This document shows positions 18,228 to 26,912 of a DNA stretch of 64,000 nucleotides, piece after piece. The notes under the pieces are model-generated. The model ran no database searches, was not told the DNA's origin, and saw only the letters and a list, made by a program, of their open reading frames with translations. The translations under genes were made by a program, and so were the position numbers. Each line of letters begins with the position of its first letter. The first letter of the stretch is position 1. The stretch comes from JAVJST01 sp965229715 (GTDB taxonomy: Bacteria > Pseudomonadota > Alphaproteobacteria > Rhodospirillales > Casp-alpha2): the NCBI GenBank assembly GCA_965229715.1, contig CBDDJL010000002.1:1488001-1552000 (forward strand), written 5' to 3'.

Positions 18228-19043
18228 ATGACTACTGCGCTTAGCAAATCGGGCAACACAGGCGACGTTCGGCTGTCCGCTCTCGTCGTTGCCCATGACG
18301 AGGAAGCGCGCATCGCCGCGTGCCTCGAACGGCTCTCGTTCGCCGATGAGATCGTCGTTGTGCTCGACCGCTGTACCGACGGCACAAAGAAGACCGCCGA
18401 GCGCCTCGGTGCTCGGACGATCGAGGGCGAATGGCCGATCGAGGGCGACCGCCGCAACGCCGGTATCGCTGCCTGCGAGGGCGAATGGATCGTCGAGATC
18501 GATTGCGATGAGCATGTGCCGGAAGCGCTCGGCCGTGAAATCGTCGAGACCACTAAGTCGTCGCGCTTCGACTGGCACGAACTACCGGTCGATAACTACG
18601 TCGGCGAGCGGCTCGTGCGCTATGGATGGGGCGGTTCGTTCGGCACCTCGGCGGTGCCCCGACTGTTCAAGAAAGGCGCCAAGACCTGGGGCCGGCAGGC
18701 GGTCCACCCGAGCCTGACGTGGACCGGCTATAAGGGCCCTCGGCTCGGGCACCCGATTGCCCACTATGTCGACCGCGACATTTCCGACATGATCCGCCGG
18801 CTCGATGCATACACCACGGCCAAGGCCTGCGACTTGCGGGCATCGGGTGCCCAGGACACGACTCTGAATAATGTCCGCCGGTTATTCTCGCGTTTCATCA
18901 AGTGTTACGTCTTCCGCAAGGGATACCGCGAGGGTGGATACGGTCTGTTGATCGCGCTGATGGCGGGGCTCTATCCGTTGATCTCGCATCTCAAGGCAAC
19001 CCTTGAGACCGATGCGCCGGACGTGTCCGGGGACTCCCATTGA
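18228..19043 (+). CDS. Family 2 glycosyltransferase (WaaE/KdtX-like)
   Basis: 271 residues from the ATG at 18228. The GT-A fold start (LSALVVAHDEEARIAACLERL), the UDP-sugar region VVVLDRCTDGT and the D-x-D-like DCDEH are visible, followed by a C-terminal amphipathic segment. The nearest recognisable subgroup adds sugars to the lipopolysaccharide inner core (WaaE-like). It overlaps the next gene by 4 bp (TTGA), and the three genes 18228-21840 form one operon, presumably for surface glycan synthesis. Confidence 0.85.
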   Translation: MTTALSKSGNTGDVRLSALVVAHDEEARIAACLERLSFADEIVVVLDRCTDGTKKTAERLGARTIEGEWPIEGDRRNAGIAACEGEWIVEIDCDEHVPEALGREIVETTKSSRFDWHELPVDNYVGERLVRYGWGGSFGTSAVPRLFKKGAKTWGRQAVHPSLTWTGYKGPRLGHPIAHYVDRDISDMIRRLDAYTTAKACDLRASGAQDTTLNNVRRLFSRFIKCYVFRKGYREGGYGLLIALMAGLYPLISHLKATLETDAPDVSGDSH

Positions 19044-20068
19044 AGTTGATGCAGGTCATGGCCGGGGCGACGCACGGCGGCGCCGAGGGGTTCTTCGAGC
19101 GCCTGGTTATCGCTCTCGGTGCGACCGACGTGGACCAGACCGTGGTAATCCGTGGCAATCCCGGCCGAATTTCACGTCTCCGGTCGGCGGGCATCGAGGT
19201 TACCGATCTGCCGTTCGGCGGCTGGTTCGATTTTTCGACCAAGCCGGCGTTGAAGCGGCTCATTCATGACGTCCGGCCGGATATCGTGCTGACGTGGATG
19301 AACCGCGCGACCGCAGCGGTGCCGGCAGGGTCCCATGTGCACTGCGCGCGCCTCGGCGGATACTACGACCTCAAGTACTACCGCCGGTGCCGACATTTGA
19401 TCGGCAATACGCCGGATATCGTCGACTATCTGGTGCGGAACGGCTGGCCCGGGGAACGCGCCCACTATCTGCCGAACTTCGTTGAGGAGGAAACGGCGAA
19501 GCCCCTCGACCGCGCGGTTTTCGAGACCCCTAAAGACGTGCCTTTGGCGCTGGCGCTCGGCCGGCTGCATGCGAACAAGGCTTTCGATACGCTGCTCAAC
19601 GCATTGGCCCTGGTGCCGGACGTATACCTTTGGATCGCCGGAGAAGGGCCGGAGGAGGCGGCGCTCAAGGCGCGCGCGCAGCAACCTGATATTGCCGGAC
19701 GGGTTCGCTTCCTCGGCTGGCGTGACGATGTGCCGGAACTGCTCGCGGCGGCCGACATGCTGGTCTGTTCGTCGCGACACGAGCCGCTCGGCAACGTGGT
19801 GTTGGAAGGCTGGGCGCAGGGCGTGCCCGTCGTCGCGACGGCCTCGCAGGGACCCGGCAAGACGATCGCCCATGGCGATACAGGGTTGCTGGCACCCGTC
19901 GACGACGCCAACGCGCTCGGTGCGGAGATGGCAAGGCTCGCCGCCGACACGGCATTGAGAGAGCGATTGGCGGAGGCCGGTCTGGCGGCGCTGCGGCGTT
20001 CATTCGGCAAGGAAGCGGTGGTTGGCAAGTACCTCGCGTTTTTCGACCGCGTTCGGGAGCGGCGCTGA
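19040..20068 (+). CDS. Family 4 glycosyltransferase
   Basis: 342 residues of GT-B fold. The N-terminus has the MAGATHGGAEGFFERL nucleotide-sugar-acceptor pattern. The C-terminal donor site has the E-x7-E-like block SSRHEPLGNVVLEGWAQGVPVVA. The TTG at 19040 overlaps the upstream stop; an ATG at 19049 is an equally good start. It overlaps asnB by 1 bp (TGATG). It probably acts in lipopolysaccharide or capsule synthesis together with the family 2 enzyme. Confidence 0.87.
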   Translation: MKLMQVMAGATHGGAEGFFERLVIALGATDVDQTVVIRGNPGRISRLRSAGIEVTDLPFGGWFDFSTKPALKRLIHDVRPDIVLTWMNRATAAVPAGSHVHCARLGGYYDLKYYRRCRHLIGNTPDIVDYLVRNGWPGERAHYLPNFVEEETAKPLDRAVFETPKDVPLALALGRLHANKAFDTLLNALALVPDVYLWIAGEGPEEAALKARAQQPDIAGRVRFLGWRDDVPELLAAADMLVCSSRHEPLGNVVLEGWAQGVPVVATASQGPGKTIAHGDTGLLAPVDDANALGAEMARLAADTALRERLAEAGLAALRRSFGKEAVVGKYLAFFDRVRERR

Positions 20069-21840
20069 TGTGCGGCATCGCCGGGATCGTCACGGCAGAC
20101 GGTTCGCCGCCAACGAATGCGCGGCTCGACGCGCTGACGGCGGCGCTCGCCCATCGCGGGCCGGACGGTACCGGACGGCACGTGCGAGGCCGGGTCGGGT
20201 TGATCCAGACGCGTCTCGCCATCATCGATCTCGAGGGCGGCGACCAGCCGCTCCACGAAAACGCCGACGGCTCGGGCGCCACCCTGATGGCCAACGGCGA
20301 AATCTACAACTACCGGGAACTTCGCACGGCGCTCGGCGAGGGTGCGTTCCAGACCGGCTCCGACTGCGAGACGCCGCTACGGCTTTATCTCCGCCATGGG
20401 CTCGATTTTACGCGTCAGCTTCGCGGCATGTACGCCATCGCAATCGACGACCCGGCGAACGACCGGGTGGTTCTGGCGCGCGACCCGTTCGGCATCAAGC
20501 CGCTCTACTACGCCGAGACGCCGAAGGGCTTTTACTTCGCATCCGAGGCGCAGGCGCTGCTCCGGGCCGGTATCGTCGCGCCGGAGATCGATCCGCGGCG
20601 CCGCGACGAATTGCTGCAGCTTCAGTTCACCACCGGCCGCGCGACGATTTATCGCGGGATCGAGCGCGTGCTGCCGGGCGAAGTGCTGACCGTCAAACGC
20701 GGCACGATCGTCGACCGCCGGCGTTACGATCCGCTACCGCCGCCCGGAACGCGGGGTTTGAGCGACGACGAGGCCGGCCAACTGCTCGACGATTACTTCG
20801 CCGAGAGCGTCGACCTGCATCAGCGCGCCGACGTGGATTACGGCATGTTTCTCTCGGGTGGAATCGATTCATCGGCGGTGCTGGCGATGATGGCGCGGCT
20901 CAATGTGCGTCCGGTGCAGGCCTTCACGGTCGGTTTCGATGGCGCGTCGGTTCATGACGAGCGGGAAATGGCGTCGCGCACCGCTGCCAGCGTCGGGGCC
21001 GAGCACACGGAAATCGCGTTCGGCGAAGCGGACTTCTGGTCGTTGTTGCCCGGCGTCGCCCAGGCGATGGACGACCCGGTCTGCGACTATGCGTGCCTGC
21101 CGACGTTCAAACTTGCCGAGGCCGCCCATGCGGCCGGCTTGAAGGTTATCCTGTCCGGCGAGGGCGGCGACGAGATGTTCGCGGGCTATGGCCGTTACCG
21201 GCGGGCCGCCCGCTGGCGTGTTTTCGGCGGCCGGCCGATGCGGGCCTCGGGCGCGCTCGACGGTCTCGGACTTTTTCGCGAAGCGCCGGGACGCTGGCGC
21301 GACGGAATCGCCGCCTCGGAAAAGCGTCACGCCGCCGCCGGCCGCGCGGGGCTGCAGGGGGCGCAGGCCGTCGACATCGACGACTGGTTGCCGAACGACC
21401 TGCTGACCAAGCTCGACCGCTGCCTGATGGCGCACGCGGTCGAGGGTCGTGTGCCGTTTGTCGATCCGGTGATGGCGGATTTCGCCCTACGGCTGCCGGA
21501 CCGCCTCAAGGTGCGGGGGCGTAACGGCAAGTGGCTGCTTCGGCAATGGCTGCAAACGGCGATGCCGGCGGCCGAACCGTTTCACCGCAAGATGGGTTTC
21601 ACCGTTCCGGTCGGCGACTGGATCATGGGACAGGGCAAGCGGCTCGGCGATCTCGTCGCCGCTTCGGATGCCGTACAAGCGGTGTTCGATCCGGATGCGG
21701 TCAGGCGGATCTTTGCGCAACCCGGCAAGCACACCGGTCAGGCGGCGTGGACGGTGCTGTTCTATGCGGTCTGGCATCGTATCCACATCGAAGGCGTCAG
21801 CCCGGAAGGCGACGTATTCGATCTGCTCGCGGCGAATTAA
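20068..21840 (+). CDS. asnB: Asparagine synthetase (glutamine-hydrolysing)
   Basis: 590 residues. The Ntn-hydrolase glutaminase domain begins with the catalytic Cys2 (MCGIAGIV). The synthetase domain carries the PP-loop SGGIDSSAVLA near residue 270. Its place as last gene of a glycosyltransferase operon suggests that this copy may amidate a sugar acid or peptide of a surface glycan instead of supplying asparagine. That is inference from context. The stop overlaps the convergent gene by 4 bp. Confidence 0.93.
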   Translation: MCGIAGIVTADGSPPTNARLDALTAALAHRGPDGTGRHVRGRVGLIQTRLAIIDLEGGDQPLHENADGSGATLMANGEIYNYRELRTALGEGAFQTGSDCETPLRLYLRHGLDFTRQLRGMYAIAIDDPANDRVVLARDPFGIKPLYYAETPKGFYFASEAQALLRAGIVAPEIDPRRRDELLQLQFTTGRATIYRGIERVLPGEVLTVKRGTIVDRRRYDPLPPPGTRGLSDDEAGQLLDDYFAESVDLHQRADVDYGMFLSGGIDSSAVLAMMARLNVRPVQAFTVGFDGASVHDEREMASRTAASVGAEHTEIAFGEADFWSLLPGVAQAMDDPVCDYACLPTFKLAEAAHAAGLKVILSGEGGDEMFAGYGRYRRAARWRVFGGRPMRASGALDGLGLFREAPGRWRDGIAASEKRHAAAGRAGLQGAQAVDIDDWLPNDLLTKLDRCLMAHAVEGRVPFVDPVMADFALRLPDRLKVRGRNGKWLLRQWLQTAMPAAEPFHRKMGFTVPVGDWIMGQGKRLGDLVAASDAVQAVFDPDAVRRIFAQPGKHTGQAAWTVLFYAVWHRIHIEGVSPEGDVFDLLAAN

Positions 21841-22196
21841 AGGACACTTTCCTCGGTGCGTGCCGAGTTCGCCGGTCGCTGCCAGTAGCTGCCGCTGGCG
21901 ACGAGGCAGGTAATGCCGGAATGCGACGTTTCGATCATCGACCAGCCGCCGTCGTTTCCTGTCACGACTTCGATGACCGTGCCTTGTGCGGTGAAACCGC
22001 GGGAAATCGTGTTGGCGCCGAGGCTCTGTTCGATCTCGGCAAGCATGTGGCCACGATCGCCGCAAAGAATGCCGGACTCGGTTTCGAACATGTCGTTGCC
22101 GGCGGACGCCGGTGCGGCGATCGCGGCGAATGTCAGGAAAGCGCCCACGGATGCAACCACGGATGTGCCCGCGGAGACGCGCGTCAAAAGTTGCAT
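21837..22196 (-). CDS. Small exported protein of unknown function
   Basis: 119 residues from the ATG at 22196, with AAAGGG upstream. A Sec signal peptide is clear (MQLLTRVSAG ... AAPASA, cleaved near residue 29). The mature part of about 90 residues contains two Cys (ILCGDRGHM and GITCLVASG) that may form a disulfide. I do not recognise the family by name, although similar short periplasmic proteins are common in Alphaproteobacteria. It converges with asnB, overlapping by 4 bp. Confidence 0.7.
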   Translation of the reverse strand: MQLLTRVSAGTSVVASVGAFLTFAAIAAPASAGNDMFETESGILCGDRGHMLAEIEQSLGANTISRGFTAQGTVIEVVTGNDGGWSMIETSHSGITCLVASGSYWQRPANSARTEESVL

Positions 22197-22544
22197 GACT
22201 CTGCCCTTTATCATGCTCGCTATCGTGCCCTTGGGCGAATCGCCCGGCGCGTAAGAGCCTGTAACAGGCGGCCAGTCCGGATCAGTGACGGTGCTCACAC
22301 ATGGCGGTGTCGCGGGTCGAGCATATCGGGAAGTCATTCTGTCATCCCTTCTGTCATTCTCGTTCGATGGCCGTTGCGGGACGCCGATTTCTTCCGGATC
22401 CGTTTCGCCGGCGGGCGGGACGCCTGTCGAGACGCCGAATCGCCCATCGAACCCTAATCAAATCCCGGTTAAGAAAAGGCGAACCTTGACAATGCGGGCC
22501 GCCCGTCGCATCCCGAGAGCACCGAGTTCTGGATCGCCACCCCG
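22197..22544. other. Divergent promoter interval before pyrC
   Basis: About 350 bp between the divergent exported-protein gene and pyrC, with no believable gene. A 13-bp palindrome, GGGCGA-A-TCGCCC, lies at 22233-22245. Nothing else stands out. Confidence 0.4.
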
Positions 22545-23621
22545 ATGACCGCACCCGAGACGACCCACTTCACGATCCCGCTGCCGGACGACTGGCATGT
22601 CCATTTCCGCGATGGCGATGTGATGGCGTCCGTCGTCCCGTGGACGGCGGAACGCTTCGGTCGCGCCATTGTCATGCCGAATCTGACGCCACCGATCACC
22701 ACGGTCGAGGCTGCCAGGGCCTATCGCGAGCAAATTCGCGCCGCCGTGCCGGACGGCGTGCCGTTCGAACCGCTGATGACGTGCTACATGACCGACGACG
22801 CAAACGCGGACGAGATATCCGCCGGCTATCGTGACGAGGTTTTCGCCGGTGTGAAGCTTTACCCGCAAAATGCAACGACGAACTCGGCGGCGGGTGTCAG
22901 CGATATCGGCCGTGTGCATGCGGTGCTTGAACGGATGCAGAAAGACGGCGTGCCGCTGCTGATCCACGGTGAAGTGACCGACGCCGATGTCGACGTCTAC
23001 GACCGCGAGGCGGTGTTCATCGAGAAGGTTCTCGAACCGCTTGTCTACGCCTTTCCCGAGCTCAAGATCGTGCTCGAGCACGTGACCACGGAACAGGCGG
23101 TCGATTTTGTCCAGACGCGTTACAAGGAAGCACCTGGCAGTATCGGCGCCACGATTACGGTGCACCATCTGATGATCAACCGGTCGGACATGTTCCGCGG
23201 CGGCATCCGGCCGCACCTCTATTGCCTGCCGATCGCAAAACGCGAGCGGCACCGCCGCGCGCTTCGCCGGGCCGCCGTGTCCGGCGAGGGACCGTTCTTT
23301 CTCGGCACCGACACGGCGCCGCACGTGATCGGCGCTAAGGAGTCCGCGTGCGGCTGCGCCGGCGTTTTTTCAGCGCCGATGGCGCTCGAACTCTACACCC
23401 TGGTGTTCGAGGAAGAGGGCGCGCTCGATGCGCTCGAGGCATTCGCGTCGCGTAACGGGCCGGCGTTCTACAACATGCCGGTAAGCAGTCACCGGATTGC
23501 CCTGGAACGTCACGAGCAAACGGTTCCGGCGACGGTCGGCAATGGTGATGAGCGGATTCTGCCGTTCCGAGCCGGCGAGACTCTCAACTGGCGAATTGCC
23601 AGCCGGTCGGACGTGGAGTGA
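22545..23621 (+). CDS. pyrC: Dihydroorotase (class II, PyrC type)
   Basis: 358 residues, the PyrC length. It makes dihydroorotate from carbamoyl aspartate in pyrimidine synthesis. Binuclear zinc ligands are visible: HxH in DWHVHFRDG, the carbamylated Lys in GVKLYPQNAT, His in LIHGEV, His in VLEHVT, and the catalytic Asp in LGTDTAPH. No other pyr gene is adjacent; the ABC-transporter operon starts 143 bp downstream. Confidence 0.96.
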   Translation: MTAPETTHFTIPLPDDWHVHFRDGDVMASVVPWTAERFGRAIVMPNLTPPITTVEAARAYREQIRAAVPDGVPFEPLMTCYMTDDANADEISAGYRDEVFAGVKLYPQNATTNSAAGVSDIGRVHAVLERMQKDGVPLLIHGEVTDADVDVYDREAVFIEKVLEPLVYAFPELKIVLEHVTTEQAVDFVQTRYKEAPGSIGATITVHHLMINRSDMFRGGIRPHLYCLPIAKRERHRRALRRAAVSGEGPFFLGTDTAPHVIGAKESACGCAGVFSAPMALELYTLVFEEEGALDALEAFASRNGPAFYNMPVSSHRIALERHEQTVPATVGNGDERILPFRAGETLNWRIASRSDVE

Positions 23622-23764
23622 TGACGCTTCGCAGGGTGCGACCCACTTGTATTCCCACGCAAAATCCCTGAAACTCTCGCACAAGACTGAAAACCCAACC
23701 GAAATTGGGGCAATCGACGCGGCCAAAGACGTCGAAACGGGTCAGGGTAGGTTCAGGGAGCTAC

Positions 23765-24559
23765 ATGTCTGATACAGCGGCAGCGCTTGTCGTCGAAGAC
23801 CTGCACAAGAGCTTCGGCAATGTCGAGGTTCTGAAAGGAATTTCGCTCACCGCCCATCGTGGTGACGTTATTTCCGTTCTCGGCTCTTCCGGATCCGGCA
23901 AAAGTACGTTCCTGCGCTGTATCAATCTGCTCGAAACGCCGAACGCCGGCAAGGTCAGCCTCAACGGCGAGACCATTGACATGAAAACCGACAAATATGG
24001 CGAGCCGGCGCCCGCCGATCGGCGTCAGGTCGAACGCATCCGCTCGAAACTGGCGATGGTGTTTCAAAGCTTCAATCTGTGGTCGCACATGACGGTGATG
24101 GAAAACGTCATCGAAGCGCCTGTCCATGTGCTCGGCCTGTCGAAGGCCGAGGCGACGGAACGCGCCGACAGGATTCTGCACAAGGTCGGTATGTACGAGC
24201 GCAAGGATTATTATCCGGCGCACATTTCCGGCGGCCAGCAGCAACGCGCAGCGATCGCCCGTGCCCTGGCCATGGAACCCGAGGTCATGTTGTTCGACGA
24301 GCCGACGTCCGCGCTCGACCCCGAACTTGTGGGCGAGGTCCTGAAAGTCATGCGCGATTTGGCGGACGAGGGCCGCACCATGATCGTGGTGACCCACGAA
24401 ATGGCGTTCGCCAGGGATGTTTCGTCGGAGGTGATCTTCCTGCATGCGGGATTGATCGAGGAGCAGGGCAATCCTAACGACATCTTTAAGAACCCGAACT
24501 CGGACAGGTTCCGAAAGTTCCTGTCGAAAACCCAGACGGATACCGTTCAACCGGCTTGA
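23765..24559 (+). CDS. Polar amino acid ABC transporter ATP-binding protein (HisP/ArgT type)
   Basis: 264 residues from the ATG at 23765, with AGGGAG upstream. Walker A is GSSGSGKST, the signature is SGGQQQR, and Walker B is VMLFDEPTSALDPE. The HisP-like insertion around KTDKYGEPAPADRRQVERI places it with histidine/lysine/arginine importers. It is the first gene of a five-gene operon (ATPase, binding protein, two permeases, diguanylate cyclase). Confidence 0.95.
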   Translation: MSDTAAALVVEDLHKSFGNVEVLKGISLTAHRGDVISVLGSSGSGKSTFLRCINLLETPNAGKVSLNGETIDMKTDKYGEPAPADRRQVERIRSKLAMVFQSFNLWSHMTVMENVIEAPVHVLGLSKAEATERADRILHKVGMYERKDYYPAHISGGQQQRAAIARALAMEPEVMLFDEPTSALDPELVGEVLKVMRDLADEGRTMIVVTHEMAFARDVSSEVIFLHAGLIEEQGNPNDIFKNPNSDRFRKFLSKTQTDTVQPA

Positions 24560-24593
24560 AACAAGCCACAGACCAAACCTTGGGAGGTAAGAT

Positions 24594-25373
24594 ATGTTCA
24601 AGAAACTGATGGCCACGGCCTTTGCCGCGGTTCTCGCGCTCGGCGTTGCCGGTGCGGACGCCGCTGAAAAGCTGCGGATCGGCGTCGAAGGCGCTTACCC
24701 GCCGTTCTCGTGGAAGGAAGCCGACGGCACGTTGAAGGGCTTCGATATCGATATTGCCTGGGCGCTGTGCGAAAAGATGGGCGTCGAATGCGAACTGATC
24801 GAGCAGGACTGGGACGGCATCATCCCGGCGCTGCTGAACCGCAAGTACGACGCCATCATCGCGTCGATGTCGATCACCGAAGAGCGCAAGAAGAAGGTCG
24901 ACTTTACCAACGCCTACTACAATACGCCGGCCAAGTTCGTCGCCGCGGCTGACGCCGGATTCGATGCGACGGCTGCGGGCCTCTCCGGCAAGGTCGTCGG
25001 TGTGCAGCGCGGTACGACTCACCAGTGCTACATGGAGAAGGCGTTCCCGGACGCCGAGTTGAAGCTCTATCCGACCCAGGAAGAGGTTTTTCAGGATCTT
25101 GCAGCCGGCCGGATCGATGCGCAGATTTCGGATTCTATCCAGGCGCTCGAGGGCTTCCTCGAGACCGATGCCGGCGAAGGCTATGCCTTCCTCGGCGGCG
25201 ATCAGTACGATCTTGAGTGCCACGGTGAAGGCGCCGGCATTGCCGTCCGCAAGGGCAATTCGGAGTTGATCGCGGCGTTCAACAACGCGATCCAGGCCAT
25301 CCGCGCCGACGGTAGCTACGCCGAGATCAACGCGAAGTACTTCGACTTCGACATCTACGGCGCGGGCACCTGA
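24594..25373 (+). CDS. Periplasmic lysine/arginine/ornithine-type binding protein
   Basis: 259 residues with a Sec signal peptide (FKKLMATAFAAVLALGVAGADA, cleaved before AEKLRIGVEG) and the family-3 solute-binding fold (GAYPPFSWKEADGTLKGFDID). The closest known type binds cationic amino acids (ArgT/HisJ). An excellent ribosome site (GGGAGG) precedes it, consistent with high expression relative to the permeases. A strong stem-loop follows the gene. Confidence 0.95.
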   Translation: MFKKLMATAFAAVLALGVAGADAAEKLRIGVEGAYPPFSWKEADGTLKGFDIDIAWALCEKMGVECELIEQDWDGIIPALLNRKYDAIIASMSITEERKKKVDFTNAYYNTPAKFVAAADAGFDATAAGLSGKVVGVQRGTTHQCYMEKAFPDAELKLYPTQEEVFQDLAAGRIDAQISDSIQALEGFLETDAGEGYAFLGGDQYDLECHGEGAGIAVRKGNSELIAAFNNAIQAIRADGSYAEINAKYFDFDIYGAGT

Positions 25374-25392
25374 TCCGTACATGACCGGAGAT

Positions 25393-25416
25393 CGGGACCG
25401 GCACCAGCCGGTCCCG
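25393..25416 (+). promoter_or_regulatory. Intercistronic stem-loop after the binding-protein gene
   Basis: Perfect 9-bp arms CGGGACCGG and CCGGTCCCG around a 6-nt loop, without a real T-run. Such hairpins between the binding-protein and permease genes of ABC operons usually protect the upstream mRNA and partly stop transcription, giving more binding protein than permease. Confidence 0.7.
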
Positions 25417-25441
25417 GTTTCTGTCCGAGGACGGGAGCGGC

Positions 25442-26131
25442 ATGGACGTTCTTTGGGAATACCGGGGGCAACTCTGGGACGGTACGCTCGTGACCGTTCA
25501 GCTTGCGCTGGCGTCCGTCGTCGTCGCCGTCGTGCTCGGGCTTCTCGGCGCCTGGGCGAAGCTCTCCAAATCCAAAGCCGCGCAACGTGCTGCCGGGATT
25601 TACACGACATTGATCCGGGGCGTTCCGGACCTCGTGTTGATGCTTCTGGTTTTTTACGGCGGCCAGCAACTGATCAACGACTTCGGCTACGCGCTCGGCC
25701 TCTGGGATTACGTCGAGATCAACCAGTTTACCGCCGGCGCATTTACCCTCGGTTTCGTCTACGGCGCCTACATGACCGAGACGTTTCGTGGCGCTATTCT
25801 GGCCATTCCGCGGGGTCAAATCGAAGCCGCGGTCGCCTACGGCATGTCGCCGGCATTGATCTTCCGGCGCGTAATCTGGCCGCTCATGGTGCGCTATGCC
25901 TTGCCGAGTTTCGCCAACAACTGGCTTGTCCTGATCAAGGCCACGGCTCTCGTATCGGTCATCGGTCTGCAGGATGTCGTCTATAACGGCTTCGTCGCCG
26001 GCCGTTCGACGCGCGAATTGTTCACATTCATGTTCGCCGTGCTGGTCATCTATCTGATCTTGACGGCGATTTCCGACGTCGGTCTGCGCTGGATCGATCG
26101 AAAATACAGCGCCGGCGTGAGGCGAGCCTGA
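25442..26131 (+). CDS. Polar amino acid ABC transporter permease (HisQ type)
   Basis: 229 residues, five or so transmembrane helices, with the EAA loop near the C-terminal third (IEAAVAYGMSPALIFRRVIWP). It pairs with the next permease. One bp separates the two genes. Confidence 0.94.
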   Translation: MDVLWEYRGQLWDGTLVTVQLALASVVVAVVLGLLGAWAKLSKSKAAQRAAGIYTTLIRGVPDLVLMLLVFYGGQQLINDFGYALGLWDYVEINQFTAGAFTLGFVYGAYMTETFRGAILAIPRGQIEAAVAYGMSPALIFRRVIWPLMVRYALPSFANNWLVLIKATALVSVIGLQDVVYNGFVAGRSTRELFTFMFAVLVIYLILTAISDVGLRWIDRKYSAGVRRA

Positions 26132-26132
26132 C

Positions 26133-26912
26133 ATGTCGGCTGAAAACGGCACGACGGAGACCGAAGTTTTCGACTGGCTGGTGCTGGTTTCGGAAAATTA
26201 TTCGCCGCTCGACTTCATGCTGATCGCCGAGAACTTCGACCGCTTCCTGTGGGGCACGCTGGTGACGCTGGAATTGACGTTCTTGGCGCTCGCCATCGGC
26301 GGATTGCTCTGCATTCCTCTAGCCATTGCGCGCGCCTACCGGCACCCGATCTTCAATCCGATCGTCTGGTGCTTCACCTATACGTTCCGTGGCACACCGT
26401 TGCTGGTGCAGACCTATCTGATCTATTACGGCCTCAGCCAGTTCGAGGCGGTGCGCTCGTCCGGCTTTCTGTGGGACAACATCCTGTCGAGTGCGTGGTG
26501 GTGCGCGCTGATCGCGTTCACACTCAATACGGCGGCTTATACGACCGAGTTTCTCCGCGGCGCCATCGTGACAACGCCGCATGGCGAGGTCGAAGCGGCC
26601 AAGGCCGCCGGCATGAGCCATGGCACTATGCTCAGGCGCATCGTCCTGCCGAGCGCCTTTCGCCGTGCGTTGCCGGCGTATTCGAATGAGGTCATTTTCA
26701 TGCTGCACGGTTCGGTGATTGCCAGCACGATCACGCTGCAGGACATCCTCGGCGTCGGTCGTTGGCTCAACGGACGTTACTATCTCGCCTACGAAGGTTT
26801 CATCACCGCCGCCATACTCTACGCCATTCTCGTCTACCTGATCGCCAAGGGGTTCCGCTGGGCGGAACAGCGCTGGCTTGGTCACCTGCGACCGCGCGAA
26901 GCGACCGCATGA
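26133..26912 (+). CDS. Polar amino acid ABC transporter permease (HisM type)
   Basis: 259 residues with the EAA loop VEAAKAAGMSHGTMLRRIVLP and the family helix RGTPLLVQTYLIYYGL. It forms the membrane channel with the preceding permease. Its stop overlaps the diguanylate cyclase start (ATGA), so the two are translationally coupled. Confidence 0.94.
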   Translation: MSAENGTTETEVFDWLVLVSENYSPLDFMLIAENFDRFLWGTLVTLELTFLALAIGGLLCIPLAIARAYRHPIFNPIVWCFTYTFRGTPLLVQTYLIYYGLSQFEAVRSSGFLWDNILSSAWWCALIAFTLNTAAYTTEFLRGAIVTTPHGEVEAAKAAGMSHGTMLRRIVLPSAFRRALPAYSNEVIFMLHGSVIASTITLQDILGVGRWLNGRYYLAYEGFITAAILYAILVYLIAKGFRWAEQRWLGHLRPREATA

